Origin: Willaertia magna
Lineage: Eukaryota > Heterolobosea > Eutetramitea > Acrasida > Naegleriidae
Length of the DNA: 13,640 nucleotides
NCBI GenBank assembly: GCA_902984215.1
Contig: CADWAF010002882.1
Coordinates: forward strand, 1-13,640
Reading direction: 5' to 3'
Both the position numbers and the translations under genes were made by a program. The notes beneath the pieces are model-generated. The model had not been told where the DNA came from and ran no database searches. It saw only the letters and a list, made by a program, of their open reading frames with translations. Every line of letters starts with the position of its first letter. Within the stretch, counting starts at the first letter, position 1. This document shows positions 1 through 9,097 of the stretch, in pieces.

Positions 1-2
1 AC

Positions 3-1473
3 TTGCACGAAAATAAAATTATTAAAATAATTGCCGGTTACGATCACGTAATGTATTTATTAAATAACGGAGAAATTTACGGAACTGGTTGGAATGAATA
101 TGGACAATATGGTATTAATCCAATTGATTTAAATGAACAAAATTGTAACAAACAAAATAATAATTTACAACAATTGTCAGGTTTTAAAAAAATTAATACA
201 ATTGACAATTCCATTTTACAAAATTGTAAAGTTATTGACATTTTTACAAAATATTGTTTTACAATTTATTTAGCAATACACAACGAATCAAAAAAACAAA
301 TTTTATTAGCAAGTGGATGGAATTTAGGTGGTTGTTGTGCTTGTAATACCATTGTAAATCAAATTCCAACAATTACACAATGTTTTTTTTTACAAAATCC
401 ATGTGACAGTTGGGCAGATGACAATCAATTAAATAATCATTTTGAAAAACGAATGACAAGTGAATTATTAAATGAAAAAATTATTAAAATTGAATGTGGT
501 GGTTGTCATTTAATTATTTTAACTGAAAATTTAATTACAAAAGAAATTTTTATTTATGAATGTGGCAGGAATTATGCAGAACAAATTAGTGAAAAGTGTG
601 ACATTCCCATTTTAAGAAAATGTAAAAAAATTTGTGATTTTATTAAATTAAATGATGAAAATAAATTTAAAATTAGACAAGTAGAAGCTGGTTCATATTG
701 TAATCATTTTGTAACTGGTAAGTTTAATTTTAATATTTTATTGAAACTTTTAACATTTTACAAAATATTTTTTTGCACAAATTTTTTACAATTTACACAA
801 AATTTTATTAATTACACAAAATTTTACACAAAAACTTTTTACAAAATAATTTACAAAATTTTACAAAAATAGAAAGTGGAAAATTATTTGTGATTGGAGA
901 AAATAATTTTAGTGTTGATAAATCATTACAATTAATTCCTCAAACTTTATTTGAAAATGAATTAGTTGTACAAATTAGTGATTGTCAAAATATTACTTTA
1001 GTTTTAACTAATTTTGGAAATATTTTTGAATTTGATAAAGATTTAAAACGTGTAAAACATAATTTTGTAAAACCAATGTTACAAATTTATACAAATTCTT
1101 CACACGCATTTATTTTATTTGAAGGTAAGTTTTCTTATAGTAATTTACAATTTTTTACAATAATTATAATTTACAATAATTATAATTCTTAAATTATATA
1201 AAATTAGATCTTTCAATTTATGTTTCAGAACATGGTTGTAATGGTAAAATGTCAACTTTAATTGATGAATTTAATGAACATACAGAATTATTACAAAAAT
1301 ATTTAAATAATTGTAAAGATTATAATTTTAAATTAATTGGTGATCAAAATCTTTATTTAGTTGCACAAATGAAGGATAAAGAAAATTTATTAATTAAAAA
1401 ATTAAAAATAGTAATCACCTCGTTACAAAATGAAAAGGATAAAAATTATTTTTATGATATTGATTTTAAATAA
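3..1473 (+). CDS. RCC1-repeat protein (gene A), 3' part, three exons
   Basis: Spliced reading: 3-717, 873-1124 and 1229-1473, giving about 403 residues and ending at TAA 1471-1473; the 5' end lies outside the window. Seen: repeated blades of RCC1 type, such as AGYDHVMYLLNNGEIYGTGW followed by NEYGQYG, then CGGCHLIILTE, AGSYCNHFVT joined across intron 1 to ESGKLFVIGENN, and VLTNFGNIFEFD. The last exon encodes a charged, helical tail without RCC1 repeats. Known of the family: RCC1 repeats form a seven-bladed beta-propeller used as a GEF or as a protein-interaction scaffold; a specific partner cannot be inferred here. All Gln codons are CAA. The TAA end is supported by an AATAAA 62 bases downstream. 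Reading through TAA would add only about 38 unremarkable residues to TGA 1585-1587. A second RCC1 gene lies at the right edge, so this looks like a tandem pair split by retrotransposons. Confidence 0.85.
718..872 (+). other. Spliceosomal intron 1 of gene A (phase 1)
   Basis: The intron starts GTAAGT and ends AATAG. Splicing restores a GAA codon and an uninterrupted RCC1 blade (HFVT-ESGKLFVIG). The interior is a degenerate array of TTTACA(C)AAAATT units, so the intron happens to be open in frame until its terminal TAG. Length is 155 bases. Confidence 0.85.
758..870 (+). repeat. Degenerate TTTACA(C)AAAATT repeats inside intron 1
   Basis: About eight imperfect copies of a 9-13 base A/T/C unit (TTTACAAAAT, TTTACACAAAATT) follow one another with almost no G. 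They provide a C-bearing polypyrimidine-poor acceptor region. This looks like local repeat growth rather than a mobile element. Confidence 0.6.
1125..1228 (+). other. Spliceosomal intron 2 of gene A (phase 1)
   Basis: GTAAGT donor and TTTCAG acceptor; length 104 bases. Splicing joins LFE to HGCNGK through a restored GAA codon and keeps the frame to the TAA at 1471. It has the same phase as intron 1. Confidence 0.85.
1155..1186 (+). repeat. Perfect two-copy tandem repeat, 16-bp unit
   Basis: TTACAATAATTATAAT occurs twice back to back (1155-1170 and 1171-1186) inside intron 2. It resembles the TTTACA-type repeats of intron 1. Confidence 0.8.
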
Positions 1474-1534
1474 TTTATTGTAAATGAGTTGGTATTTTGG
1501 GAAATTGTAATAATTACTTTTTTAAAGAAAGATA

Positions 1535-1540
1535 AATAAA
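1535..1540 (+). promoter_or_regulatory. Polyadenylation signal AATAAA of gene A
   Basis: A canonical AATAAA lies 62 bases after the TAA stop of gene A, in a 3' UTR that fills the space to the tRNA gene (1474-1615). Nothing else was recognised in that stretch. Its position argues that the TAA at 1471 is the true end of gene A. Confidence 0.5.
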
Positions 1541-1597
1541 ACAAATTCATTTTAAACACGCTTGAGAATAAATTTTTCACAATTTGAATTTAAAAAT

Positions 1598-1610
1598 AAA
1601 AAATTAAAAA
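1598..1610 (-). terminator. RNA polymerase III T-run terminator of the tRNA gene
   Basis: On the minus strand the bases after the tRNA 3' end contain runs of five and six T (plus-strand A at 1606-1610 and 1598-1603). Pol III stops at such runs. The region is AT-rich, so T-runs alone are weak evidence, but the position is right. Confidence 0.5.
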
Positions 1611-1615
1611 TTTAA

Positions 1616-1688
1616 TGGTGCTTACAGGGATCGAACCTGTGACCAATGGCTTATTAGACCAACGCTCTACCGACTGAGCTAAAGCACC
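1616..1688 (-). tRNA. tRNA-Ile, anticodon AAT (IAU)
   Basis: The minus strand folds into a complete cloverleaf: 7-bp acceptor GGTGCTT/AAGCACC with discriminator A, D-stem GCTC/GAGC, anticodon loop CTAATAA, variable loop of five, and T-stem ACAGG/CCTGT around TTCGATC. U33 followed by AAT gives Ile. The internal promoter A box (TAGCTCAGTCGG) and B box (GGTTCGATCCC) are intact. There is no intron and no encoded CCA. The anticodon stem has one T-T mismatch at its outer pair. The 3' end of LINE-A lies about 85 bases upstream of its 5' end. It is not a UAR suppressor: the anticodon is clearly AAT. Confidence 0.95.
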
Positions 1689-1760
1689 TGTCGGTTTACT
1701 TCAATTACAGAAGCTCGGTATTTATAATATTTTAAGGTTTATGCATTCTGTTGTAAAAAT

Positions 1761-1772
1761 TTAAAAAAAAAT
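1761..1772. repeat. Candidate left TSD copy of LINE-A
   Basis: TTAAAAAAAAAT here matches 7077-7088 exactly (two T, nine A, T). The placement fits the two ends of LINE-A, and AATAAA lies just inside the element. The sequence is low in complexity, so chance agreement is possible. Confidence 0.4.
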
Positions 1773-1779
1773 TTTATAC

Positions 1780-1785
1780 TTTATT
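1780..1785 (-). promoter_or_regulatory. LINE-A 3'-end AATAAA signal
   Basis: The minus strand reads AATAAAGTATAAAA at the element's end. LINE-B ends AATAAAAGTGTTTAGTATTTAAA before its tail. The shared AATAAA-(A)GT and its closeness to the end support both the 3' boundary and kinship. Confidence 0.5.
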
Positions 1786-1796
1786 ACTAGCTCCAC

Positions 1797-4700
1797 TTAA
1801 GAGTGTTTGGTTTTTTCCCATTTTATAACATTTAGTGGTGTAAAGTGCCAATATTATTTAAAGTTTGACTATGCATTTCTTGTAATCTTTTACTCTATTA
1901 AAGAATATGTCTTCTTTAGTAATGATGTCTCTATAGTTAAGGACTAAATGGTTATGGAAAATAACATTGTTTTTTTTGGTAATTATTAAGTTTTTCTTTG
2001 TTAGTTGTTTAACATTATCTAAGGCCTAGTTTCTTTTGTAATAGTTAGACATTTTGTTATTAGATGGCACAAGTTTATAAGTTTGTTATATTTTGTGCAT
2101 TGGGTAACCTTGTTAGTTTTAATATTGAAATGACATTCATTTAAGTGTCTCTAAATTTAAATTTTAGTAGTAGCTGACATTTTCTCTTTCATGAATCCAA
2201 AAGTTAGGTGTTTATCAATATGTTTATGATTTGTACTGTTGTTGTTGTATATTTTTTTTATTAACTATTTGTTTTCATTCTTGTCTTAAATTTTTTTTTC
2301 ATTTATTTTCATTATTCTTTTCTTCCAGTTGAATACAACGATGTTTTTTGAGTTTTGAAAAAGCAATTAGTTAAAATTAAATAGTTCTTGGATTTCAAAT
2401 GAATTTTCGTTATATTTTGATTCTTTTATCTATTAGTCGACTTTGTCGTTAAGCAAGTTGTTATTATGAGCTTTGACTTTAATTATTTTTAAAGTATTAT
2501 TATTTTCTTTAATTGTTTTATCTAGTTCTTTTTTGAAACAAAGAAAGTTCCCTCTATAGTGTTTGTTTTTGAAAATATCAATGGATATATTGCTATCTGT
2601 GTATAGTTCAATCTTAACTCTTTTAGGTGAACATTTTACTGAATATAATATTGCATATAATTTTGCAGTATTGTTAGAATATTCTATGTTGATTTTAAAG
2701 CTGTGTTTGAAGGTTTCTGTTTTAGATATCATTATAAAGACATAACTTGTGTTATTGTCTATTTTAGATCTATCTGTAAATATTGTAATTTTCCTCTTTC
2801 TTTTATGGATTGGATATGTTTTGAAAGTTTTTTTTTATTTAAGTACTTTAGACAATTTGTAAATATCTATAATTGTCTAAAAGTTTTTATAGATGTCCAA
2901 GTTTTTAATTTTTTTGTGGTTTTTCGCTTCTAGTAGACTATTATTTGTTAATAGACTCACTAGTTTATAATTTGAATAGTATTTATTTCTTATAATTTGT
3001 ACAACTAGTAATTCTATCTATATGTATAATTTTTTAATTTTTAGTACCTCTTCATTAAGTTTGGTATAAAACAAGTTGCTTGGTATATCTATAGCAATTT
3101 TAATTCTTTTCTTTAATTCTTTATGAATAGCTATATTGATTTTGTTAATATCTTTTTCGTTGATTATATTCTTTTTGACTAAGTGGACAAAGCTAGAAAT
3201 GTATTTGGTTTAGATAATGTTTTTATATTTATTTAGGTTGATTAATTTATTAAGTAAGTATTTCATACTTTGAATTATATTGTTCTTTCTTTTAGTAATA
3301 TCTTTCTTTATGTTTTAATTTTCTAAAAAATAGTTGCCAAGAATTCTTTCATCTTTGACAATTAGAATAGAAGTATTGTTTATACTAGGTGCTTTTTTTT
3401 CTTTATATTTTTTAAATATTAACAATTTAGATTTCTCAGCATTAATATTAAGCTTGATGTTTTTATTCCACTTGTTTAAGTTCTTTAATTTTTTATTAAA
3501 CTTTTTCCTACTATGTACAGATCATTAGCAAAATTGAAAATATTGACTAAATCAAGATTGGTACTACATTGATTAAAATTTTCCAGTTTTAGATAGCTTT
3601 ATCAATTATAATTTGTATGATACAATTATAGACTAAAGAAGCTAATAGATATTTTTGTAGCATATCTTTGGTCTTAATAATGTTTCTTTTAAGTTCTTGT
3701 TTAATCTTCAGTATTAGATTGTGATTAGAATAAGCATTTATAATAAAGTTCACTAATAGTAAAAGGAATTTACAATATTTTAATTTAAATTTGATAAAAT
3801 TAATATTTACATGATCATAAGCTCTCTTTATGTTTAAGTTGACTACTATTAAGTCCTTCTTGTTAGTTTTAATTAGTCTTTTGATAGTAAAAACTTAGTT
3901 TATGATTTCTTTTTTAGAGATAAAAACTTGTTATTGTACGTTTAAGTTTTTTTTTGTTTAGTTTCTTAGTTTTTTTGTTATAACATTAAATAATAATCTA
4001 TAGCTTAAATTTATAATAGCAATAAGTCTTAAATCTTTGAAACTATTAACTTTTTCCTTTTTTAGTATTAGTTTAAACTATCTAATTTTATAACTAGTAA
4101 GGATATCTTCTTTGATTATTAATTCATTGTAATGATTTGCAAGTTTGTTTAAAGATTTATTATTCAATCTATTAAAGATTTCAAGAGGTATATTATTTAT
4201 ACTAGTTAATTTCGATTTTATTCTATTAATACTTTCTTGAAAATCTACTGCTATAATATTACTCCATATTGGTGGAACATTAATTATTGATTATGACATA
4301 TTGATTTTAATGCTTTGGTTGTTTTTTGTGAATTTTCTAGTGAAGAATTGAATAATACTGTTCTCATTTACAATTTATAATATCTCATTCCTGTTTATGT
4401 TATTTTAGCTCATAATTTTATCATATTTAAACATTAATCCTAAGAGTAGATTATTTAAACTTTCTATAAAATTATTCCTTTTCTTAATACAAAGCTTTTT
4501 AATTAATTTTTTGAGGACGTAATTCTTTTGATGTAATTCTTTAGTTAAGTTTGGTTCTTCTGTGTTTTTTATTAAGTTTTTTAAATTGTACATTTTTCTT
4601 TTAAGTTTTTTAACATTAATATTGCCATTAATTAAGTTTTTTACAAAAATATATTACTTTTGTTCTTAATTTTAATAGAGACTCTTTTGAAGAATTCAAA

Positions 4701-5512
4701 AAAGTCATTATTATATTCTTTAAGAATTTGATTAATTTCTGAAGTTTTAGGTAAGTCTTTGATTTTAATATGTGTGTTCTAAAAGATATTGTTTTTTATT
4801 TTGATTTTAAACTCAATAAGATTATAGTCATTGTTTGTAATTGTATAAAGATTGAGTTATTTCAAACTTTTAAAATGATTTGAAATAATGACATGGTTTA
4901 AATGTTTAAAGATAGTTTTTTGTATTCCATATTTGTTTATTTGTGTTTTGTTGTAAGTTGGGTGAGAGTTTGGTAGAATAGTTAAATTGAATTTATTTAA
5001 AAGTTTTCTTTAGACTTTTACTTTGTTTCTGTCAATATTTAATAGATTATAGTTTAAGTCTTCTAGTATAATTGTTGGTTAGTTGTATATATTAGTAAAA
5101 ATGCTATTTAATTTACTTAATATTTTTTCTTCTTCCTCTTCAATTTTGTCTTTAGGGCAATTATATATATTGATAAAGTTCATTTTTTGACTTCTAATAT
5201 TTAATATAAGGTATTAAATTCTTCTTTTAGTAATTTAAATATTAGTGGAGTATTTCTTAATATTAGAAAAACCTTTTATGATAAAAGCTATTTCTTTAAA
5301 TGAGTTAGATTTATTAGAATTAAAGAAAATAAGTTTTCTGAACTTAGAAGTAGTAGATAGAACAGATCTTACTTTATTGAGTTTGTATCATTAATTATAA
5401 GAATATTAATATTGTTGGCTTTTATTATGTTAAAAATATTTTCTAACTTTCTTATGTCTTTAGTATTTGATAGAATGATATTATTAAAGTTGAATATGAC
5501 TACTTTAAACAT
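1797..5512 (-). pseudogene. LINE-A ORF2: endonuclease-RT-RNase H polyprotein, broken
   Basis: The ATG at 5512-5510 opens MFKVVIFNFNN, the start of an APE endonuclease. A frame change near 5380 leads into the rest of EN (NFINIYNCP, then PTIILEDLNYN, then NNDYNLIEFK). A change near 4600 leads into the RT: NSFKDLRLIAIINLSYRLLF, QVFISKKEIIN and LNIKRAYDHV at about 3810-3834. Two changes at 3560-3490 surround FNFANDLYIV (the ADD box), then NIKLNINAEKSKL. From about 3480 to 1800 one frame runs through RNase H (ITIFTDRSK at 2772, LYTDSN at 2595, KVKAHNNN to NDKVD at 2436) and a knuckle-like CTKYNKLINLCHLITKC near 2050-2095. Catalytic residues lost: motif A Asp to Asn (3832-3834), ADD to AND (3524-3526), RNase H Glu to Lys (2661-2663). 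About 39 in-frame UAR and no UGA were counted. Some frame changes sit in homopolymers and could be sequencing errors. Confidence 0.85.
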
Positions 5513-5607
5513 TAGAGTCTATTTCCTTATCTACTTCGTCTTCTACTTCATAAAGTGAAGGGTCAAAGTTGAATTAGTATGATAAAATAATAATAATGTT
5601 CTTAACT

Positions 5608-7060
5608 TCATCTTTAATTGTACCAATTCTATTATCGAATTTACTTAAATAATTTATTCTTAATTTTATCTACCTTTAATTTGAATTTATTATCAAGATG
5701 TTTAAACTTCTTAATTTTTAGTTTGAATTTATTATTTAAATCTCTTTTACAATTATGATTTTTATCAATTAATGCTCTAATATCATTGTTATTGGTACAT
5801 GTGTATTGGATTTTGTAGAAAAAATTTTAGTCATTATATTTTGATTTTTCTTTGAAAATTTTATATCTATTTTCTTCAAAGTTGACCTTAACTTTAGTAA
5901 AAATTTCTTTTACAATATTTTTAACTAATTGTTCTAAGTAAAATGTTACAAAGAATGATTTTTGATAAATGTTTAAGTGTTTTATGGCGAAAATAGAATA
6001 GGTTTTATAAACTTGAAAGTTTTTATTATTTATTAATTTTTTCATAAAGTTATCATTAGTGTATTTTATTTTTAACTTGAATGTACCACTTTTGTAATTA
6101 TTGGAAAAATTTATTGTTTAGATTCCATATACATTATTAATATAAATTTCTTTAAAAATAATAGTTATTCTATTATAGACATCTTTAATATTGTTGCTTT
6201 TAAATTGAAGATTTTTTAGTAAGTTTTTGAAATTGATCTTTGTAATAAAGTATTTTGTGGTAGTTTTTTGTTTAGTTTTTTTTTTGTTTAATAGTTTTAT
6301 GACTTGAGTATGGTCATTTTCAGTATTGTAGAGTATTTGGATTAAGTTTAGTTTAAGTTTTGATTTATAAATTTCATTAGTTTTAAAACTTAATACTAAG
6401 TTTACTATATAATTATAAAATATATCACTAATCTCATCACCAGTAATGATTATTACTCCAAAGGAGTAGTCTTTATTTACTTTCTTAATATTTTGTCCAT
6501 TAATATTATTGTTGTTATTTTTTGCTTTTTTATTTGAGTTATTACTTGACATCTTGTATTGTTTGTTTGTAGATTTTTTTTGTTGTTAGTATTATTTTTT
6601 TTATTAATTATCAATTTTTTTTGCTTGGGATTGGTTTTATGTTTGTTTTTAAGTTGTATTTATTGTTACCAATTGTTTTGTGTAACAGTTTCTTGTTTAT
6701 TTTCATAACGATTCTTTGTAATGGTATGTTTAGATTATAACTGTTATTGTTATTTTTTAGCGATATTTCTTTTTAAGTTGTGATATTTTTATTCACACTT
6801 TTTTTAATTTTGTTACTATTATTTTTTAGAATCTTTAAATTTTTTCTTCTTACACTATTTTCGACAGTATCAGTAATAGGAGTTTTTTTGTGTTTCTTAA
6901 TAGTACTTATATTATGTTTTTTCTCTAATGTGTTCAATTTAATTGATGGTTTTTTGGTTAGTATCAAGATAATAGAAGTAAGTTTTTTCATTTCATTCTC
7001 AACTCTAGCCAACTTTTCGTCCTTTTTGAGCTCAATAATTTCGTTTTCTATTTGATCCAT
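5608..7060 (-). pseudogene. LINE-A ORF1: basic, coiled-coil, RNA-binding-type protein
   Basis: It starts MDQIENEIIELKKDEK at 7060, giving a short coiled coil followed by a Lys-rich stretch. It passes a UAA at 6773 and continues to about 6611. The frame changes once between 6703 and 6611, then runs in one frame to UGA 5610-5608 with only UAA stops inside (for example 6649, 6637, 6604, 6601, 6592, 6586, 6118, 5827, 5641). The middle is a Gln/Asn/Lys linker, then KDYSFGVIIITGDEISDIFY and further alternating hydrophobic and basic blocks. This fits the nucleic-acid-binding ORF1 protein of LINEs in position, charge and length (about 480 codons), but no named domain is certain. Under the standard code it breaks into pieces at 6773-7060, 6118-6552 and 5827-6045. 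Confidence 0.65.
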
Positions 7061-7076
7061 TTTTTTGCGCTCGAAA

Positions 7077-7088
7077 TTAAAAAAAAAT
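7077..7088. repeat. Candidate right TSD copy of LINE-A
   Basis: TTAAAAAAAAAT, identical to 1761-1772, directly flanks the 5' end of LINE-A. It overlaps the A-run that precedes the LINE-B target, so LINE-B later inserted at the very edge of LINE-A. Confidence 0.4.
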
Positions 7089-7101
7089 GGAGCTGTTTAA
7101 A
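7087..7101. repeat. LINE-B target-site duplication, left copy
   Basis: ATGGAGCTGTTTAAA is identical to 13161-13175, 15 of 15. It may extend left into a shared A-run (7079-7087 here, poly(A) tail on the right), so the true length is 15-23 bp. The next bases differ (T against C). The A-run in the target offers a T-run primer on the other strand, as target-primed reverse transcription needs. Confidence 0.93.
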
Positions 7102-7447
7102 TCGAGAATAAAAAAAATACCCAAACATCTCCCCCTCAAGAGCTCAATTGTTAGCTCTACCAAGTATTTCACAAATCTCAGTTGACCTGTTATCCCCCTC
7201 ACTTAAAAAGAGGAACGTCACCCAAAAGATAACACATAACAATCAATATCCATTACCCTATACCCTTTTCCTTAATACAAATCAACGTAACAGTAACACC
7301 CAATAAACAGAATTACTCAAAATCAATACCCAGAAACCAAAACCAACAAAACCAACATAAAAATAAGGAGGCCCCCCTCCAAATACATAAAGGAATCAAA
7401 ACTTTATAAAAACCAACAACAAACAAAACAATAAAAAAGAAGAAACA
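7102..7447 (+). promoter_or_regulatory. LINE-B 5' UTR and probable internal promoter region
   Basis: This 346-base leader has no ORF. It begins TCGAGAATAAAAAAAATACCC and is strongly C/A-rich, with CCCCCTC and GGAGGCCCCCCTCC blocks. A 6-bp inverted repeat, AGAGCT (7139-7144) and AGCTCT (7153-7158), could form a small hairpin. The promoter role is inferred from LINE biology; no element proves it. Confidence 0.5.
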
Positions 7448-9097
7448 ATGCCTACCATTGAAGACATAGAACAAGAAGACCATAACATGAACGATGTCAA
7501 TAAATCAATTGACAATATCCAAAACAGTGACATCCCAAGCGAAAGTATTGACCTTAAAAATGTCCAATTAAATGAATGCGAAATAATTGAAATCACAGCA
7601 TCCCAAAAACCCAATAAATCTACGTCAATGTGGACAACAGCATCAATTAAATACAAAGGGACAACCTACAAAATATCAGATAGCACTAAAACCCTCAGAA
7701 AGATGAACGCATTCAATGAAAAATGGAATGAATGGAAGTCAACCAGTAACAAAAAAAGAAAACATGAAGGAAAACTAAACGACGATGACGAAGTTGCAAA
7801 CCAAATTGAAACGTCAAGAAAAGAAAGAACCAATTTCTTAATTGTGGAAAAAAAGGAAAACGTAGAAATTGACATCAAACAAGTCAAAACAGCATTAGAC
7901 ATTGATAGTAACAACATTGTCAAAGACGCCTACATTAAAGATGCAGTAATTGTATCCACAAAAAACAACACAACTGCAACAAAGATATCTGAATACTGTG
8001 GCAACAAATACTCAATCTATCCCATTAACAGTGACAAAGACAATATATGCACAACGTGGATTAAAGCAAAGATGGACAATAACAACTTCAAAAAAGAAGA
8101 ACAATGTCAACATATTAAAGAACAAGTTGAAACATATTATGAAAAACTAGATATTAAAATAGTTACCTAAAAATAACTTAAAAACAAAATTGGTAGTGAA
8201 CTTTTCATTGCTACATGTAAAACACCACTACAAGCAAAACAAATAGCTGAACAAAATGAAATTCAAGTTGACTCATTAGAAGGAGACGACTCGTCTTTAG
8301 GACTTACTATTAGCAGAGTAGAACATATCGAACTAATTACATTCTATGACATAATTCTATATGGCAACAACAAAGTAGACTTAAGTATTAGTCATGAAAG
8401 AGAAATTATATATAACATTATCAAATTCAATTACCACAACAATGAAGAATTTGGATATTTCACAATGATAAATGATTCAATTATGATTATTCAATTACGT
8501 AACATGGAGGAAGCTCAGAAACTTATTAACAAACCAAACTTTGGATTACAAAATTTAGGTATCACTTGGGCAAGAAGTGTTCCTAAAATATTACCGTGGA
8601 TTAAAGAAATATCGAATAAAAACAGAAACAACAACATTAAAAAAACCATTCAAGGAGAATCACAAAAGAACAAAGAAGATGTCAATAAACTAGTCAAAGA
8701 TTTACATGATAAATACACTAAAGATTTGGACATCATGAGAAAAGAAGTAAGAAGAGAAAACCTTAACACATTGGAGACAATGATAAGACTGTGTAACCAT
8801 ATTATTGGTTTATCTATAATACTATTAAGTAAAAAAGAAGAAATATCAGAACTAAGAACAGAAAAAACACTAGCAAAATTTAGATTAATGCTAGTCCATG
8901 ATGAAGAATCCAAGAGAGAAATCTTAAAAGAAATCAATGAAATTAAAGTGTTACTTACAAAAGCAATTAAAGAAAAACAAATTGCAGAAAAATCACTTAT
9001 GTTATTTAATACCATACAAAAATATGGTATAGAAAATGACAACATGGATGATAAGGATGACTGTAAACCTAACGGTATTATCCATTAATATTAATGA
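7448..9097 (+). CDS. LINE-B ORF1: RNA-binding-type protein with coiled coil
   Basis: The ATG at 7448 (context AAACAATGCC) opens an acidic N-terminus, then WTTASIKYKGTTYK and a basic patch KKRKHEGK. Three blocks follow that alternate strands and helices in RRM-like fashion; the clearest ends DSIMIIQLRNMEEAQKLIN (8474-8530) and then LGITWARSVPK. Residues from about 410 on form a long charged coiled coil (KEDVNKLVKDLHDKYTKDLD, then ILKEINEIKVLLTKAIKEKQ). Under the standard code the frame is cut by UAA at 8168 and 8174. Read as Gln these give KIVTQKQLKNKIGSELF, and the frame stays open to UAA 9086, UAA 9092 and UGA 9095-9097, 549 codons in all. It overlaps the ORF2 start by 62 bases. The RRM idea is an inference from pattern; the ORF1 role in RNA binding is known for LINEs. 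Confidence 0.7.

Larger units (their letters stand above)
1773..7076 (-). mobile_element. LINE-A: full-length, inactivated non-LTR retrotransposon
   Basis: A LINE of the RNase H-bearing group, read right to left. It has a 5' end beginning TTTCGAGCGC, ORF1 (about 7060-5608), ORF2 (about 5512 to 1800) and a 3' end with AATAAA (1780-1785) and a short A tail. Seen in order in ORF2: APE-type endonuclease, RT core, RNase H and a zinc-knuckle remnant. Boundaries come from the candidate TSD and from likeness to the ends of LINE-B, so they are approximate. The coding strand is very A/T-rich. About four frame changes occur in ORF2 and one in ORF1. In-frame stops are nearly all UAA/UAG. RT and RNase H catalytic acids are replaced, so the copy cannot be active. 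Confidence 0.85.

Noticed and set aside
758..870. Repeats in intron 1 as a CRISPR or satellite array
   Set aside because: Units are short, degenerate and without spacers, inside a clear GT-AG intron.
1616..1688. tRNA as a possible UAR suppressor explaining the in-frame stops
   Set aside because: The only 7-base anticodon loop with T33 is CTAATAA, so the anticodon is AAT (Ile), not TTA or CTA.
2563..3528. Plus-strand ORFs 2563-2745, 2703-2933 and 3334-3528
   Set aside because: Antisense to the RT/RNase H part of LINE-A ORF2.
6780..7055. Plus-strand hydrophobic ORF
   Set aside because: Phe/Leu-rich shadow of the Lys-rich LINE-A ORF1 on the other strand.
1773..7076. Fungal-type RIP (CpA to TpA) as full explanation of LINE-A stops
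   Set aside because: Not excluded, but ACA and TCA codons and TG dinucleotides remain common, so CpA is not broadly depleted by eye. A dinucleotide count against other copies is needed.
7396..7923. Minus-strand Ser/Leu-rich ORFs (7396-7656, 7666-7923), and likewise 8650-9045, 9863-10078, 11673-11942 and 12736-12957
   Set aside because: Antisense shadows of LINE-B ORF1 and ORF2, which show real domain motifs.
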